Positions 16,526 through 24,364 of a stretch of DNA of 64,000 nucleotides are shown piece after piece. Below the pieces are notes generated by a model that did not search any database, had not been told where the DNA came from, and was given only the letters and a program-made list of their open reading frames with translations. Within the stretch, counting starts at the first letter, position 1. Each line of letters opens with the position of its first letter. Position numbers and translations under genes: made by a program. The stretch is from Streptomyces galbus (GTDB lineage Bacteria > Actinomycetota > Actinomycetes > Streptomycetales > Streptomycetaceae), in contig NZ_SZPR01000012.1 of assembly GCF_005280195.1 (NCBI RefSeq), forward strand, positions 62,001 through 126,000, given 5' to 3'.

Positions 16526-18157
16526 CTACTGTGCCTCCGTCAGCTCCTCCCACGAGGTCTCCCGCAGCTCCCCGTCGAGCAGCAGCCACCGGGTGATCCC
16601 GATCGACTCCAGGAACGGCAGGTCGTGGCTGGCCACGACCAGCGCCCCCTGGTACGACTCCAGGGCCGAGGTGAGCCGGCGCACGCTCGCCATGTCGAGG
16701 TTGTTCGTCGGCTCGTCCAGCATCAGGAGCTGGGGCGCCGGCTCGGCGAGCATCAGGGCGGCCAGTGCCGCCCGGAACCGCTCCCCGCCGGACAGCGTCC
16801 CGGCCTTCTGGTCGGCGCGCGCGCCGCGGAACAGGAAGTGGGCCAGCCGGGCGCGGACGCGGTTGTTGGTGGCGCCGGGCGCGAACCGGGCCACGTTCTC
16901 GGCGACCGTCAGCGCGTCGTCGAGGACGTCCAGCCGCTGCGGCAGGAACCGCAGCGGCACGTGCGCGTGGGCCTCGCCCGCAGCCGGCGCCAGCTCGCCC
17001 GCCACGGTCCGCAGCAGCGTCGTCTTGCCGGCGCCGTTGCGCCCGACCAGCGCGACCCGCTCGGGGCCGTGCAGGTCGAGGGAGACCGTCACGGGCGTGC
17101 CGTACACGAGCCGCAGCTCGCGCAGGGAGAGGACGCCGCGGCCCGGGGGCACGGCGGTGTGCGGCAGTTCGACGCGGATCTCGTCGTCGTCCCGTACGGC
17201 GTCCACGGCCTCGTCGAGCCGTTCGCGGGCCTCGGCGAGCCGTTCCTCGTGCAGGATGCGGTGCTTGCCGGCGGACTCCTGCGCCGCCCGCTTGCGCGCC
17301 CCCATCACGATCTTGGGCTCGCGCTTCTGCTCCCACATCTTCTGCCCGTACCGCTTGCGGCGGGCCAGCTTGACCTGGGCGTCGGTGAGTTCGCGCTTCT
17401 GGCGGCGCACGTCGGCCTCGGCGACGCGCACCATGCGCTCGGCGGCCTCCTGCTCGACGGCGAGGGCCTCCTCGTAGGCGGTGTAGTTGCCGCCGTACCA
17501 GACGACCTCCCCGCCGCGCAGGTCGGCGATCTGGTCGACCAGGTCGAGGAGTTCGCGGTCGTGGCTGACCACGACCAGGACGCCCGGCCAGGACGCCACG
17601 GCCGCGTACAGCCGCCGTCGCGCGTACAGGTCGAGGTTGTTGGTGGGCTCGTCCAGCAGGAGCACGTCGGGCCGGCGCAGCAGCAGCGCGGCCAGCCGCA
17701 GCAGCACGGACTCGCCGCCGGAGACCTCGCCGACGGTGCGGTCGAGGCCGATGTGGCCGAGGCCCAGTTCGCCGAGGGTGGCCAGGGCGCGTTCCTCCAC
17801 GTCCCAGTCGTCGCCGACGGCCTCGAAGTGCTCCGGGCGGACGTCACCGGCCTCGATGGCGTGCAGCGCGGCCCGCCGCCCGGCGATGCCGAGGGCCTGG
17901 TCGACGCGCAGCCGGGTGTCGAGCGTGACGTTCTGCGGGAGGTAGCCGATCTCCCCGGCGACCCGGACGGAGCCGTCGAGGGGGGTCAACTCCCCGGCGA
18001 TCAGCTTCAGCAGGGTCGACTTCCCCGACCCGTTGACGCCGACGAGCCCGGTGCGTCCGGGGCCGAAGGAGACGTCAAGACCGTCGAGGACGGGGGTGCC
18101 GTCGGGCCAGGCGAAGGAGAGGGAGGTGCAGGCGATGGAATGAGCGGTATGCGTCAA
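16526..18157 (-). CDS. ABC-F family ATPase (ribosome-associated, possible antibiotic-resistance type)
   Basis: 543 aa with two complete ABC domains and no membrane segment. Walker A is GVNGSGKST and later GRNGAGKTT. The two signature motifs are VSGGE and LSGGE, and the two Walker B sites are LLLDEPTNNLDL and LMLDEPTNNLDM. A basic, coiled-coil inter-domain linker (KRELTDAQVKLARRKRYGQK region, ~240-310) is the ABC-F ribosome-probing element. Start taken as TTG 18157, which gives the family N-terminus; longer in-frame starts (GTG 18328) add non-conserved sequence. A good promoter about 245 nt upstream gives an unusually long leader, typical of drug-inducible ABC-F genes. Confidence 0.88.
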   Translation of the reverse strand: MTHTAHSIACTSLSFAWPDGTPVLDGLDVSFGPGRTGLVGVNGSGKSTLLKLIAGELTPLDGSVRVAGEIGYLPQNVTLDTRLRVDQALGIAGRRAALHAIEAGDVRPEHFEAVGDDWDVEERALATLGELGLGHIGLDRTVGEVSGGESVLLRLAALLLRRPDVLLLDEPTNNLDLYARRRLYAAVASWPGVLVVVSHDRELLDLVDQIADLRGGEVVWYGGNYTAYEEALAVEQEAAERMVRVAEADVRRQKRELTDAQVKLARRKRYGQKMWEQKREPKIVMGARKRAAQESAGKHRILHEERLAEARERLDEAVDAVRDDDEIRVELPHTAVPPGRGVLSLRELRLVYGTPVTVSLDLHGPERVALVGRNGAGKTTLLRTVAGELAPAAGEAHAHVPLRFLPQRLDVLDDALTVAENVARFAPGATNNRVRARLAHFLFRGARADQKAGTLSGGERFRAALAALMLAEPAPQLLMLDEPTNNLDMASVRRLTSALESYQGALVVASHDLPFLESIGITRWLLLDGELRETSWEELTEAQ

Positions 18158-18512
18158 GTGGGGCCTCGCGGTTGCGTGTGCGGTCAGGGCAACGCGTGTC
18201 GAGACACCGGAGGGCGGCGACCGGAGGACGGCGGGGCACGGGAAGAACCACGGGACGCGGGAGGAGTCCTGCTCCAGCCCGGCTCCACAAGGACGGCTCG
18301 ACACGCCGAGGTCGCACGCGGCACGCACACCCGACGGGCGTGCGGCGGTGTCTCAGGACCTCAGAGGAGCAACGTCCTTCTCCAATCGGCGGCAACAGGA
18401 CCGTCGTCCACGGTAGGAGCCCCGGCGCCCGGGGTCAACCGGATTACCGCGCGGCACGCACACGTCGGATTCCTGCCAGCGGCGCCCCGGCCCCGGCTGC
18501 TTGAGTGACGGC
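18158..18512. other. 355-bp divergent intergenic region with long ABC-F leader
   Basis: No long gene is seen. On the minus strand it holds the ABC-F promoter, then a leader of about 245 nt. Within it are a possible three-codon reading frame (TTG CTC CTC TGA, 18372-18361) preceded by GGAGAAGG, and a perfect 8-bp hairpin at 18325-18343 (GCACACCCGACGGGCGTGC on the plus strand). On the plus strand only TTGAGT six nt before ATG 18513 is visible as a possible -10 box. Confidence 0.6.
18410..18438 (-). promoter_or_regulatory. Promoter of the ABC-F gene
   Basis: Reading the minus strand: -35 TTGACC (18438-18433), 17-nt spacer, -10 TACCGT (18415-18410). Transcription would start near 18403. A short AT-richer patch (GGTAATCC) sits just upstream of the -35, as WhiB7/WblC-dependent promoters have, but the match is too weak to assert. 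Confidence 0.7.
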
Positions 18513-19352
18513 ATGACGCACCCCGATCACAGCTCCCTGCGCGACCGCGCCCTGGCCTTCCGCGCGCTGCACGTGCCGGGACGGCCGCTCGTCCTGCCGA
18601 ACGCCTGGGACACCGCCAGCGCCCGCCTCGTCGAGGACGCCGGCGCCCCCGCCGTGGCCACCACCAGCGCCGGACTGGCCTGGGCGCTCGGCGCGGCCGA
18701 CGGCGACCGGCTCGGCCGCGAGGACGCCCTGCGCGCCGTCGCGGGCGTGGTCGCGGCGGTGCGGGTGCCCGTCACCGCGGACATCGAGAGCGGGTACGCG
18801 ACGGACCCCGCGGGCGTGGCCGACACCGTCCGCGCGGTGCTCGCGGCGGGCGCTGTGGGCGTCAACATCGAGGACGCCCTGCACGAGGGCGACGCGCCGC
18901 TGCGGCCGGTCGCCGAGCAGGCCGAGCGCGTCGCGGCCGCCCGAGCGGCCGCCGACGAGGAGGGCGTGCCGCTGTTCGTCAACGCCCGCATCGACACGTT
19001 CCTGCGCGGGGCCGGGGGAGTGGACCGCACCCTGGAGCGGGCCGCCGCCTTCGTCGCGGCGGGCGCCGACGGCGTGTTCGTCCCCGGGGCCGTCGACCCG
19101 GAGACGGTGAAGCTGCTCGTCGAGGGCGTCCGGGCGCCCCTGAACGTCATGGCGGGGCCCGGCGCCCCGCCCGTGGCGGAGCTGGCCGGACTCGGCGTCG
19201 CGCGCGTGAGCGTCGGCTCGGGCATCGCCCAGGCGGCGCACGCCCTGGTCCGCCGCGCCGCGCGGGAGCTGCTGGAGGCGGGGACGTACGGGTCGCTGGC
19301 CGGCGGACTCGACTACGGCGCGCTCAACACCCTGTTCGCGGGCGGCCGTTAG
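18513..19352 (+). CDS. Isocitrate lyase / PEP phosphomutase superfamily protein
   Basis: 279 aa TIM-barrel enzyme. LVLPNAWDTASARLVEDAGA at the N-terminus, the metal-binding TADIESGYA and the GVNIEDALH strand are the superfamily pattern. The isocitrate lyase loop KKCGH is missing, so it is the short subgroup (2-methylisocitrate lyase, oxaloacetate decarboxylase or C-C lyase type of unknown substrate). ATG 18513 is chosen; the in-frame TTG 18501 is a weaker option. Convergent with ssgD. Confidence 0.85.
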   Translation: MTHPDHSSLRDRALAFRALHVPGRPLVLPNAWDTASARLVEDAGAPAVATTSAGLAWALGAADGDRLGREDALRAVAGVVAAVRVPVTADIESGYATDPAGVADTVRAVLAAGAVGVNIEDALHEGDAPLRPVAEQAERVAAARAAADEEGVPLFVNARIDTFLRGAGGVDRTLERAAAFVAAGADGVFVPGAVDPETVKLLVEGVRAPLNVMAGPGAPPVAELAGLGVARVSVGSGIAQAAHALVRRAARELLEAGTYGSLAGGLDYGALNTLFAGGR

Positions 19353-19386
19353 CGCCCGGCGGGGGTCGGCGCGGGGCGGGCGGGTC

Positions 19387-19803
19387 TCAGCAGGCGTCGC
19401 GCATCAGTTCCGCGAGGTCGTGGTCCAGGTCGAGCTGGAGGTGCTCGTGGCCGACCGGCACCAGTTCACCGCTGGCGGCGAGGAAGCTGCGGACGTCCGA
19501 GGAGTGCACGTGCACGATCGCGGTGCCCTCCGGCGCGTGGAACTCCAGCACGGTCCGGTCGTACCCGTACGGCCGCACCCGGACGTCGCCCTGGCCCTCG
19601 GCGCGGGTCAGGCCCGCGGCGAGCAGTTCGCGGGCGAAGGTCCAGCACACGTCGACGCCCTCCAGGGTGGCCGGGGCCGGGAAGGTCATGCGCACGGCGA
19701 AGGGGTCGGTGCGGTCGTAGTGCAGGGTGGCGGGGATGTGCTGCATCCGTGGCGCGGCGGCGACCAGGCGCGCCTCCACGGGCTGCTCGATGACGGTGGA
19801 CAA
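19387..19803 (-). CDS. ssgD: SsgA-like protein (SALP), probably SsgD
   Basis: 138 aa. SALPs occur only in sporulating actinomycetes and help position or remodel the cell wall and septum; SsgD has been linked to lateral-wall integrity. The family pattern is visible: PATLHYDRTDPFAVRMTF, VCWTFARELLAAGL, and a C-terminal HLQLDLDHDLAELM. TTG start at 19803 with GAGGGAGC upstream; no ATG is available near the conserved N-terminus. The ssgD name rests on family membership and remembered S. coelicolor neighbours (ABC-F and isocitrate lyase-like genes), not on an alignment. Confidence 0.82.
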   Translation of the reverse strand: MSTVIEQPVEARLVAAAPRMQHIPATLHYDRTDPFAVRMTFPAPATLEGVDVCWTFARELLAAGLTRAEGQGDVRVRPYGYDRTVLEFHAPEGTAIVHVHSSDVRSFLAASGELVPVGHEHLQLDLDHDLAELMRDAC

Positions 19804-19901
19804 CGCCTTGCTCCCTCGTGACGGCGGGACGAACTCCGGTCGGGTGAGGCCGGCACTGGGAGAGACGTCGGAACCGGCCGATCCGTGCACACGTCCTGAG
19901 A

Positions 19902-19915
19902 GTGACCTCGGTCAC
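19902..19915. promoter_or_regulatory. Perfect palindrome upstream of ssgD
   Basis: GTGACCTCGGTCAC: two 6-bp arms with a 2-bp spacer, about 100 bp before the ssgD start and 130 bp before the divergent BNR-repeat gene. It could be an operator for either gene; the binding protein is unknown. Confidence 0.45.
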
Positions 19916-20044
19916 CGCCTTCATGCGCACGAGTGACCCAGCTCTCCCCGCAGTCCGTACCGGCGCTCCCCGCGCGAAGACGCCCCGGCCGGGCCGGGGA
20001 GCGCCTCTGGACGCCGTCCGGGCGGTGGGCTAGCTTCGCCCGCC

Positions 20045-21169
20045 ATGAGGCGCTTGGGGAGTACGCGACGCGGCACGACGACGGGACGGGGCGGACGGAC
20101 GGGGCGGGTGGCGGCCGTCGGAGCGGCCTGCGCGGCGGCCCTCGCGGCCCTCACCGCCGTCCCCGCACAGGCCCACGCACCGGCGGGCCGGCCGGCGCCG
20201 CACTGGCAGCCCAAGGACACCGGCGCGCCGGACGTGCGGTTCCGCGGACTGGCCGCCGTCGGCCGGGACACCGCGTGGGTCGCCGGGACCGCCGGCACGG
20301 TGCTGCGCACCACGGACGGCGGCGGGACGTGGCGCGACGTCTCGCCCCCCGGCGCCGGCGACCTGCAGTTCCGGGACGTGGAGGCCTTCGACGCCCGGCA
20401 CGCCGTCGTGCTCGCCATCGGCGAGGGCGAAGCGTCCCGGGTCTACCGCACCGACGACGGCGGCGGCACCTGGACCGAGTCGTTCCGCAACACCGACCCG
20501 CGCGCGTTCTACGACTGCCTGACGTTCCTCGACCGCCGCCACGGCCTCGCCCTGAGCGACCCGGTGGACGGGAAGTTCCGCATCCTCTCGACCGGCGACG
20601 GCGGCCGCTCCTGGGCCGTGCTGCCGGACACGGGGATGCCGGCGGCCCTGGAGGGCGAGGCGGGGTTCGCGGCGAGCGGGCAGTGCCTGGTGGCGTCGGG
20701 GCCGCGCGACGTGTGGCTGGCCACCGGGGGCGGCGCCCACGCGCGCGTGCTGCACTCCGCCGACCGCGGCCTGACCTGGACCGCCGCCGCGACACCGGTA
20801 CCCGCGGGCGACCCGGCCCGCGGCGTCTTCGCGCTCGCCTTCCGCGACCGCGCGCACGGCCTGGCCGTCGGCGGCGACTACCGCGCCGACCAGCCCTCCC
20901 CGCGGGCCGCCGCCACGAGTGCCGACGGGGGCCGCACCTGGCGGCCCGCCGCGACACCGCCGCCGGCCTACCGCTCCGGCGTCGCCTGGCTGCCGCACAG
21001 CCGCGTCGCCGCGCTCGCGGTCGGCCCCACCGGCACCGACCTGACGACCGACGGCGGCCGCACCTGGCGCACCCTGGACACCGGCTCGTACGACACCGTC
21101 GACTGCGCCCCGGACCCGGTGTGCTGGGCCGCGGGGGAGAAGGGACGGGTGGCACGGCTGGAGCGCTGA
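20045..21169 (+). CDS. Secreted BNR/YCF48-like beta-propeller protein
   Basis: 374 aa. Signal peptide (residues ~1-42; AAVGAACAAALAALTAVPAQA). Repeated ~45-residue blades carry the Asp-box-like pattern TTDGGGTW, TDDGGGTWTES, STGDGGRSWAV, SADRGLTWTA, SADGGRTWRP and TTDGGRTWRT, typical of YCF48/photosystem II stability-factor-like and sialidase-type propellers. Often annotated as oxidoreductase, but no catalytic residues can be assigned. A TAGCTT box 8 nt before the ATG suggests a leaderless transcript. Confidence 0.85.
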   Translation: MRRLGSTRRGTTTGRGGRTGRVAAVGAACAAALAALTAVPAQAHAPAGRPAPHWQPKDTGAPDVRFRGLAAVGRDTAWVAGTAGTVLRTTDGGGTWRDVSPPGAGDLQFRDVEAFDARHAVVLAIGEGEASRVYRTDDGGGTWTESFRNTDPRAFYDCLTFLDRRHGLALSDPVDGKFRILSTGDGGRSWAVLPDTGMPAALEGEAGFAASGQCLVASGPRDVWLATGGGAHARVLHSADRGLTWTAAATPVPAGDPARGVFALAFRDRAHGLAVGGDYRADQPSPRAAATSADGGRTWRPAATPPPAYRSGVAWLPHSRVAALAVGPTGTDLTTDGGRTWRTLDTGSYDTVDCAPDPVCWAAGEKGRVARLER

Positions 21170-21252
21170 GCGGGGGACACCGGGGACGCGAAGGGAGGCG
21201 ACAAGTCGCGCGAGGCGGGTACCCGGTGGGCGGACGCGAAAGGAGCGGCGCC

Positions 21253-21579
21253 ATGCCTGCTGGTTCCAACCCCAAGCGGGAACGTCAGTACGAGCACATC
21301 AAGAAGAGCGCGCAGGACCGTGGTGAGAGCACCGAGAGGGCCGAGGAGATCGCGGCCCGCACGGTGAACAAGGAACGCGCCCGGTCCGGCGAGTCCAAGA
21401 CGGCCAGCCGCACCTCCACCGAGGACATGTCCTCGGGCAGGCGCGGCGGTCAGCGGTCGGGCAAGGGCTCCCAGGGCCCCACGTACGACCAGTTGTACGA
21501 GGAGGCCAAGAAGAAGAACGTCAAGGGCCGCTCGGACATGAACAAGGACCAGCTCCAGCGCGCCCTGGGCAAGAACTGA
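21253..21579 (+). CDS. Small, highly charged plasmid-stabilisation/Rho-N-like protein
   Basis: 108 aa. N-terminal NPKRERQYEHIKKSAQDRGES and AEEIAARTVNKERARSGES resemble the ChaB/DUF7218 type of stress-associated small proteins. The C-terminal block TYDQLYEEAKKKNVKGRSDM resembles a Rho N-terminal-like (SAP-type) helix pair. Low-complexity Ser/Gly linker between. Annotated elsewhere as plasmid stabilization protein without proof. AAAGGAGCGGCG precedes the ATG. Confidence 0.8.
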   Translation: MPAGSNPKRERQYEHIKKSAQDRGESTERAEEIAARTVNKERARSGESKTASRTSTEDMSSGRRGGQRSGKGSQGPTYDQLYEEAKKKNVKGRSDMNKDQLQRALGKN

Positions 21580-21591
21580 CGGGCCCGCCGG

Positions 21592-21888
21592 TCAGCCGGC
21601 CGGCTCCTGGTACCGCGCCAGCTCGGGGGCCGTCTTCGTCGCGACGAACTCCGTGACGCGGTACGCGCACACCCCGGCGGTGACGAAGGGGTCGCCCGCG
21701 GCGATCTCCTCGATGCGCGCCCGGTCCCCCGCGACGGCGAGGATCACCCCGCCGTCGCGGGGGTTCTTGCGTCCCGACGCCAGGAAGACCCCGCGCGCGT
21801 ACTGCTCGTCCAGCCACGCCACATGGGCGTCCAGGACGGCGTCGACGGCGTCCAGCGGGGCGGTGTAGGTCAGCTCCAGCACGAACAT
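21592..21888 (-). CDS. YciI-like protein
   Basis: 98 aa ferredoxin-like fold of the YciI/YCII family (LDAHVAWLDEQYARGVFLAS, then GDPFVTAGVCAYRVTEF). The His-Asp pair of the putative active site (His27 in DAHVAWL, Asp66 in GDPF) is present. Substrate unknown. TAGGCT ends 7 nt before the ATG, so the mRNA is probably leaderless. Divergent from the endonuclease V gene. Confidence 0.88.
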   Translation of the reverse strand: MFVLELTYTAPLDAVDAVLDAHVAWLDEQYARGVFLASGRKNPRDGGVILAVAGDRARIEEIAAGDPFVTAGVCAYRVTEFVATKTAPELARYQEPAG

Positions 21889-21948
21889 GATCGCGAGCCT
21901 ACCCCCGGGCCCGCACGCGCGGGTGGTCCCCGTACGCTCGGGTGCACC

Positions 21949-22674
21949 ATGACGACCGTTCCCCTCCCCGCCGACTGGCCCACGACCGAGGACGAGGCCC
22001 GCGCCGTCCAGGACGAGCTGCGGGCCCGGGTGGTGCTCGACGAGTCCGGACCGCCCCCCGGCACCGGCCGCGTGACGGGCGTGGACGTCGCCTACGACGA
22101 CGAGCGGGACGTCGTCGCGGCCGCCGCCGTCGTCCTCGACGCGGCGACCCTCGACGTCGTCGCCGAGGCCACCGCGGTCGGCCGGATCTCCTTCCCCTAC
22201 GTGCCCGGCCTGCTCGCCTTCCGCGAGATCCCCACGGTGCTCGCCGCGCTCGACGCGCTGCCCTGCCCGCCGGGCCTGGTGGTCTGCGACGGCTACGGCC
22301 TCGCCCACCCCCGCCGCTTCGGCCTGGCCAGCCACCTGGGCGTCCTCACCGGCCTGCCGACGATCGGCGTCGCGAAGAACCCCTTCACCTTCACCTACGA
22401 CGCCCCCGCCGCCGAGCGCGGCTCGTGGGCCCCCCTCCTCGCGGACACGGAGGAGGTCGGCCGCGCCCTGCGCACCCGCACCGGCGTCAAGCCGGTCTTC
22501 GTCTCGGTGGGCCACCGCACGACCCTGCCCGCGGCCTGCGCCCACACCCTCGCGCTGACCCCCGCGTACCGCCTCCCGGAGACAACGCGCAGGGCCGACG
22601 CACTGTGCCGACGCGCCCTGCGGGAAGCGGTCGGCCCCGGCGCCGGACAGGCCGCCCCGCCGCACGCGGACTGA
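21949..22674 (+). CDS. nfi: Endonuclease V (deoxyinosine 3'-endonuclease)
   Basis: 241 aa. Nicks DNA (or RNA) one base 3' of inosine left by adenine deamination. Family motifs: GVDVAYDDERD with the first metal-binding Asp, PYVPGLLAFREIP (the Tyr wedge region), and VVCDGYGLAHPRRFGLASHLGV with the second Asp and conserved Gly-His. TIGVAKNP follows. ATG 21949 has a TACGCT box 10 nt upstream. The last base of its stop begins an 11-bp triple repeat. Confidence 0.93.
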   Translation: MTTVPLPADWPTTEDEARAVQDELRARVVLDESGPPPGTGRVTGVDVAYDDERDVVAAAAVVLDAATLDVVAEATAVGRISFPYVPGLLAFREIPTVLAALDALPCPPGLVVCDGYGLAHPRRFGLASHLGVLTGLPTIGVAKNPFTFTYDAPAAERGSWAPLLADTEEVGRALRTRTGVKPVFVSVGHRTTLPAACAHTLALTPAYRLPETTRRADALCRRALREAVGPGAGQAAPPHAD

Positions 22675-22706
22675 GCGGGGACCCAGCGGGGACCGAGCGG
22701 GGACCC
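22674..22706. repeat. Three tandem 11-bp repeats after endonuclease V
   Basis: AGCGGGGACCC, AGCGGGGACCG, AGCGGGGACCC, starting in the stop codon of the endonuclease V gene. Likely a slippage product; no function evident. Confidence 0.8.
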
Positions 22707-22716
22707 GAACTGGCCG

Positions 22717-22738
22717 TCTGAGTACGTCATCTGAGTAC
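22717..22738 (+). promoter_or_regulatory. Direct repeat TCTGAGTAC upstream of a small membrane-protein gene
   Basis: Two exact 9-bp copies 13 bp apart (22717-22725, 22730-22738), followed by CCGTACGG, about 45 bp before the 48-codon gene. Could be a tandem binding site of a response regulator or sigma factor. Confidence 0.45.
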
Positions 22739-22781
22739 CCGTACGGATGTTCGCGCGCCCGGTCGGCGGGAAGGTGAGGGC

Positions 22782-22928
22782 ATGACCACTCACCGCGCCG
22801 CCGAGCCGCTCACCGATCCGCACCGCCCCGTGGAGCGGGCCATGACCGTCGCACTCGTCCTGGGGGTGCTGGCCGGGCTGGGCTGGATCGCGGGCATGGT
22901 CTACACGCTGGTCGCCTGGCCCCTGTGA
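22782..22928 (+). CDS. Small single-pass membrane protein (48 aa)
   Basis: Starts ATG 22782 after AAGGTGAGGGC and ends TGA 22926-22928. A polar N-terminus (~18 residues, HRAAEPLTDPHRPVERAM) is followed by one strongly hydrophobic helix (TVALVLGVLAGLGWIAGMVY) and a short tail. Good ribosome-binding site, high third-position GC and an upstream direct repeat support a real gene. No family recognised. Convergent with the enoyl reductase-like gene. Confidence 0.7.
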   Translation: MTTHRAAEPLTDPHRPVERAMTVALVLGVLAGLGWIAGMVYTLVAWPL

Positions 22929-22953
22929 CGGCGCCGCACCCGTCGGCGGCCGC

Positions 22954-24132
22954 TCAGCGGGTGGCCGCCAGGCGGAAGCGGATGCCCGCGCGCACCAGGC
23001 GGTCGGTCAGGGCGTCGCCCATCGCCACCGCCGTGGTGACCTGGCCGGAGGCCGGGGGCAGCGGGTCCAGGACGAGGGACAGGGCCGCCTCGGCGAAGAT
23101 CTTCGCCGTCTCGTCGTAGCCGGGGTCGCCGCCGGAGACCTCCGTGTACACCCGCCGGCCGCCGCCCTCGCCCACGAACCGCACGGAGAACCAGCTCCGC
23201 GCCCGCCGTTCGGCACTCGGCCCGTCACCGGGACGCAGCCGGTCCGACAGCCGGCGCCGGACGGGCGGCACCTGCGCGGCCGCCGCGAGCGCGCCGACGG
23301 CCGCCACCCCGCCGAGCGCCACGGGCAGCCGTCGTACGGCCGCGTAGTGGCGGTAGCGGAAGTCGGGGCCGTAGCGGCGCAGCGCGGCCGCGGAGCGGCG
23401 CACGACCTGCGGGTCGATCGTCGGCAGCGGGAGGGCCCACGCGTCCACCTCCGGCGCGAACCGGGGCGCGCCGACCGGCGCCGTCGCCCGCCGGCCCACC
23501 AGGCGCGGCTCGTGCCGGGCCCGGTCACGGGCCGCCGCGACCATCTGCCGCCCGCGGGCGAACTGGCCCAGCGCGGAGGCGAACGTGCCGCCCGAGAACG
23601 CGGCGTCCGCCGTCACGAACCCGTCCACGGTCAGCGGCACGCCCTCGGGGAGCCGGCGCACCGTGTAGTACACGCCCAGGTCGTGCGGCACCGAGTCGAA
23701 GCCGCACGCGTGCAGCAGCCGCGCCCCGGTCTCCCGCGCGCGGGCGTCGTACCGCACGTACATCAGGTCCACGAACTCCGGCTCCCCGGTGAGGTCCAGG
23801 TAGTCCGTGCCGAGGTCGGCGCAGGCCGCGACCAGTTCCTCCCCGTGCAGCACGTACGGCCCGACGGTCGTGGCCACCACGCGCGCGTGCCCGGCGAGGG
23901 CGCGCAGGGAGGCCGGGTCCGCGACGTCCGCCCGCAGCACGCCGACCCGCGCACCGCCGGGCAGCGTCTCGCGCAGCCGCTGCAGCTTCTCCTCGCTGCG
24001 TCCGGCGATCGCCCAGCGCACCTGCTCGGGCGCGTGGTCGGCGAGGTACCGCGCGATGAGCCGTCCCACGAAGCCCGTGGCCCCGAACAGCACGATGTCG
24101 TAGGGCCGGTCCGTCTTTTTCATCCTGCTCAT
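22954..24132 (-). CDS. Saccharopine dehydrogenase-like NAD(P)-binding protein (trans-acting enoyl reductase type)
   Basis: 392 aa. Rossmann motif near the N-terminus (VLFGATGFVGRLIARYLADH), then AGRSEEKL and TVGPYVLHGEELVAACADLG, the pattern shared by saccharopine reductase-like proteins and the mycobacterial trans-acting enoyl reductase. HACGFDSVPHDLGVY precedes a C-terminal domain with a hydrophobic segment (~275-290). Probable substrate is a polyketide or lipid intermediate, or unknown. ATG 24132 has GAGGGG at a good distance; a second ATG three codons on is possible. Divergent from the beta-oxidation operon. Confidence 0.85.
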   Translation of the reverse strand: MSRMKKTDRPYDIVLFGATGFVGRLIARYLADHAPEQVRWAIAGRSEEKLQRLRETLPGGARVGVLRADVADPASLRALAGHARVVATTVGPYVLHGEELVAACADLGTDYLDLTGEPEFVDLMYVRYDARARETGARLLHACGFDSVPHDLGVYYTVRRLPEGVPLTVDGFVTADAAFSGGTFASALGQFARGRQMVAAARDRARHEPRLVGRRATAPVGAPRFAPEVDAWALPLPTIDPQVVRRSAAALRRYGPDFRYRHYAAVRRLPVALGGVAAVGALAAAAQVPPVRRRLSDRLRPGDGPSAERRARSWFSVRFVGEGGGRRVYTEVSGGDPGYDETAKIFAEAALSLVLDPLPPASGQVTTAVAMGDALTDRLVRAGIRFRLAATR

Positions 24133-24273
24133 GACACCCCTCGGTCGCGCGGCCCGCGCCGCTGTCGGTGGCCGAGGCTAGCGTGAGGGGCGAGCAGCGG
24201 TGACGACGAGCCCCCGTCCCTGGTGCACGGCCCCGCCGCAGGGGCGCCGGCCGGTCCCCGGGCGTAGGCTGTC

Positions 24274-24335
24274 CAAGCGCTTGCTTGCTCACTTCTTGTG
24301 TCCTCGGGGCCACGTTCCTAACATCACTGGTGTTA
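24274..24335 (+). promoter_or_regulatory. Promoter and operator-like palindromes of the CoA-transferase/thiolase/fadB operon
   Basis: -35 TTGTGT (24296-24301), 17-nt spacer, -10 TAACAT (24319-24324). The -10 lies inside an imperfect palindrome TAACATCACTGGTGTTA (24319-24335). Upstream, a perfect CAAGCGCTTG (24274-24283) sits in a context matching 9 of the 10 fixed positions of the published mycobacterial KstR2 motif (AnCAAGnnCTTGnT). Both look like TetR-family operators, fitting acyl-CoA-responsive repression. Confidence 0.6.
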
Positions 24336-24364
24336 CAGCAGTCGTGTCACAGCAAGGGGGCTGG

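Noticed and set aside
18328..18330. GTG 18328 as the ABC-F start
   Set aside because: It would add 57 non-conserved residues running through the leader hairpin. The TTG at 18157 gives the normal family N-terminus.
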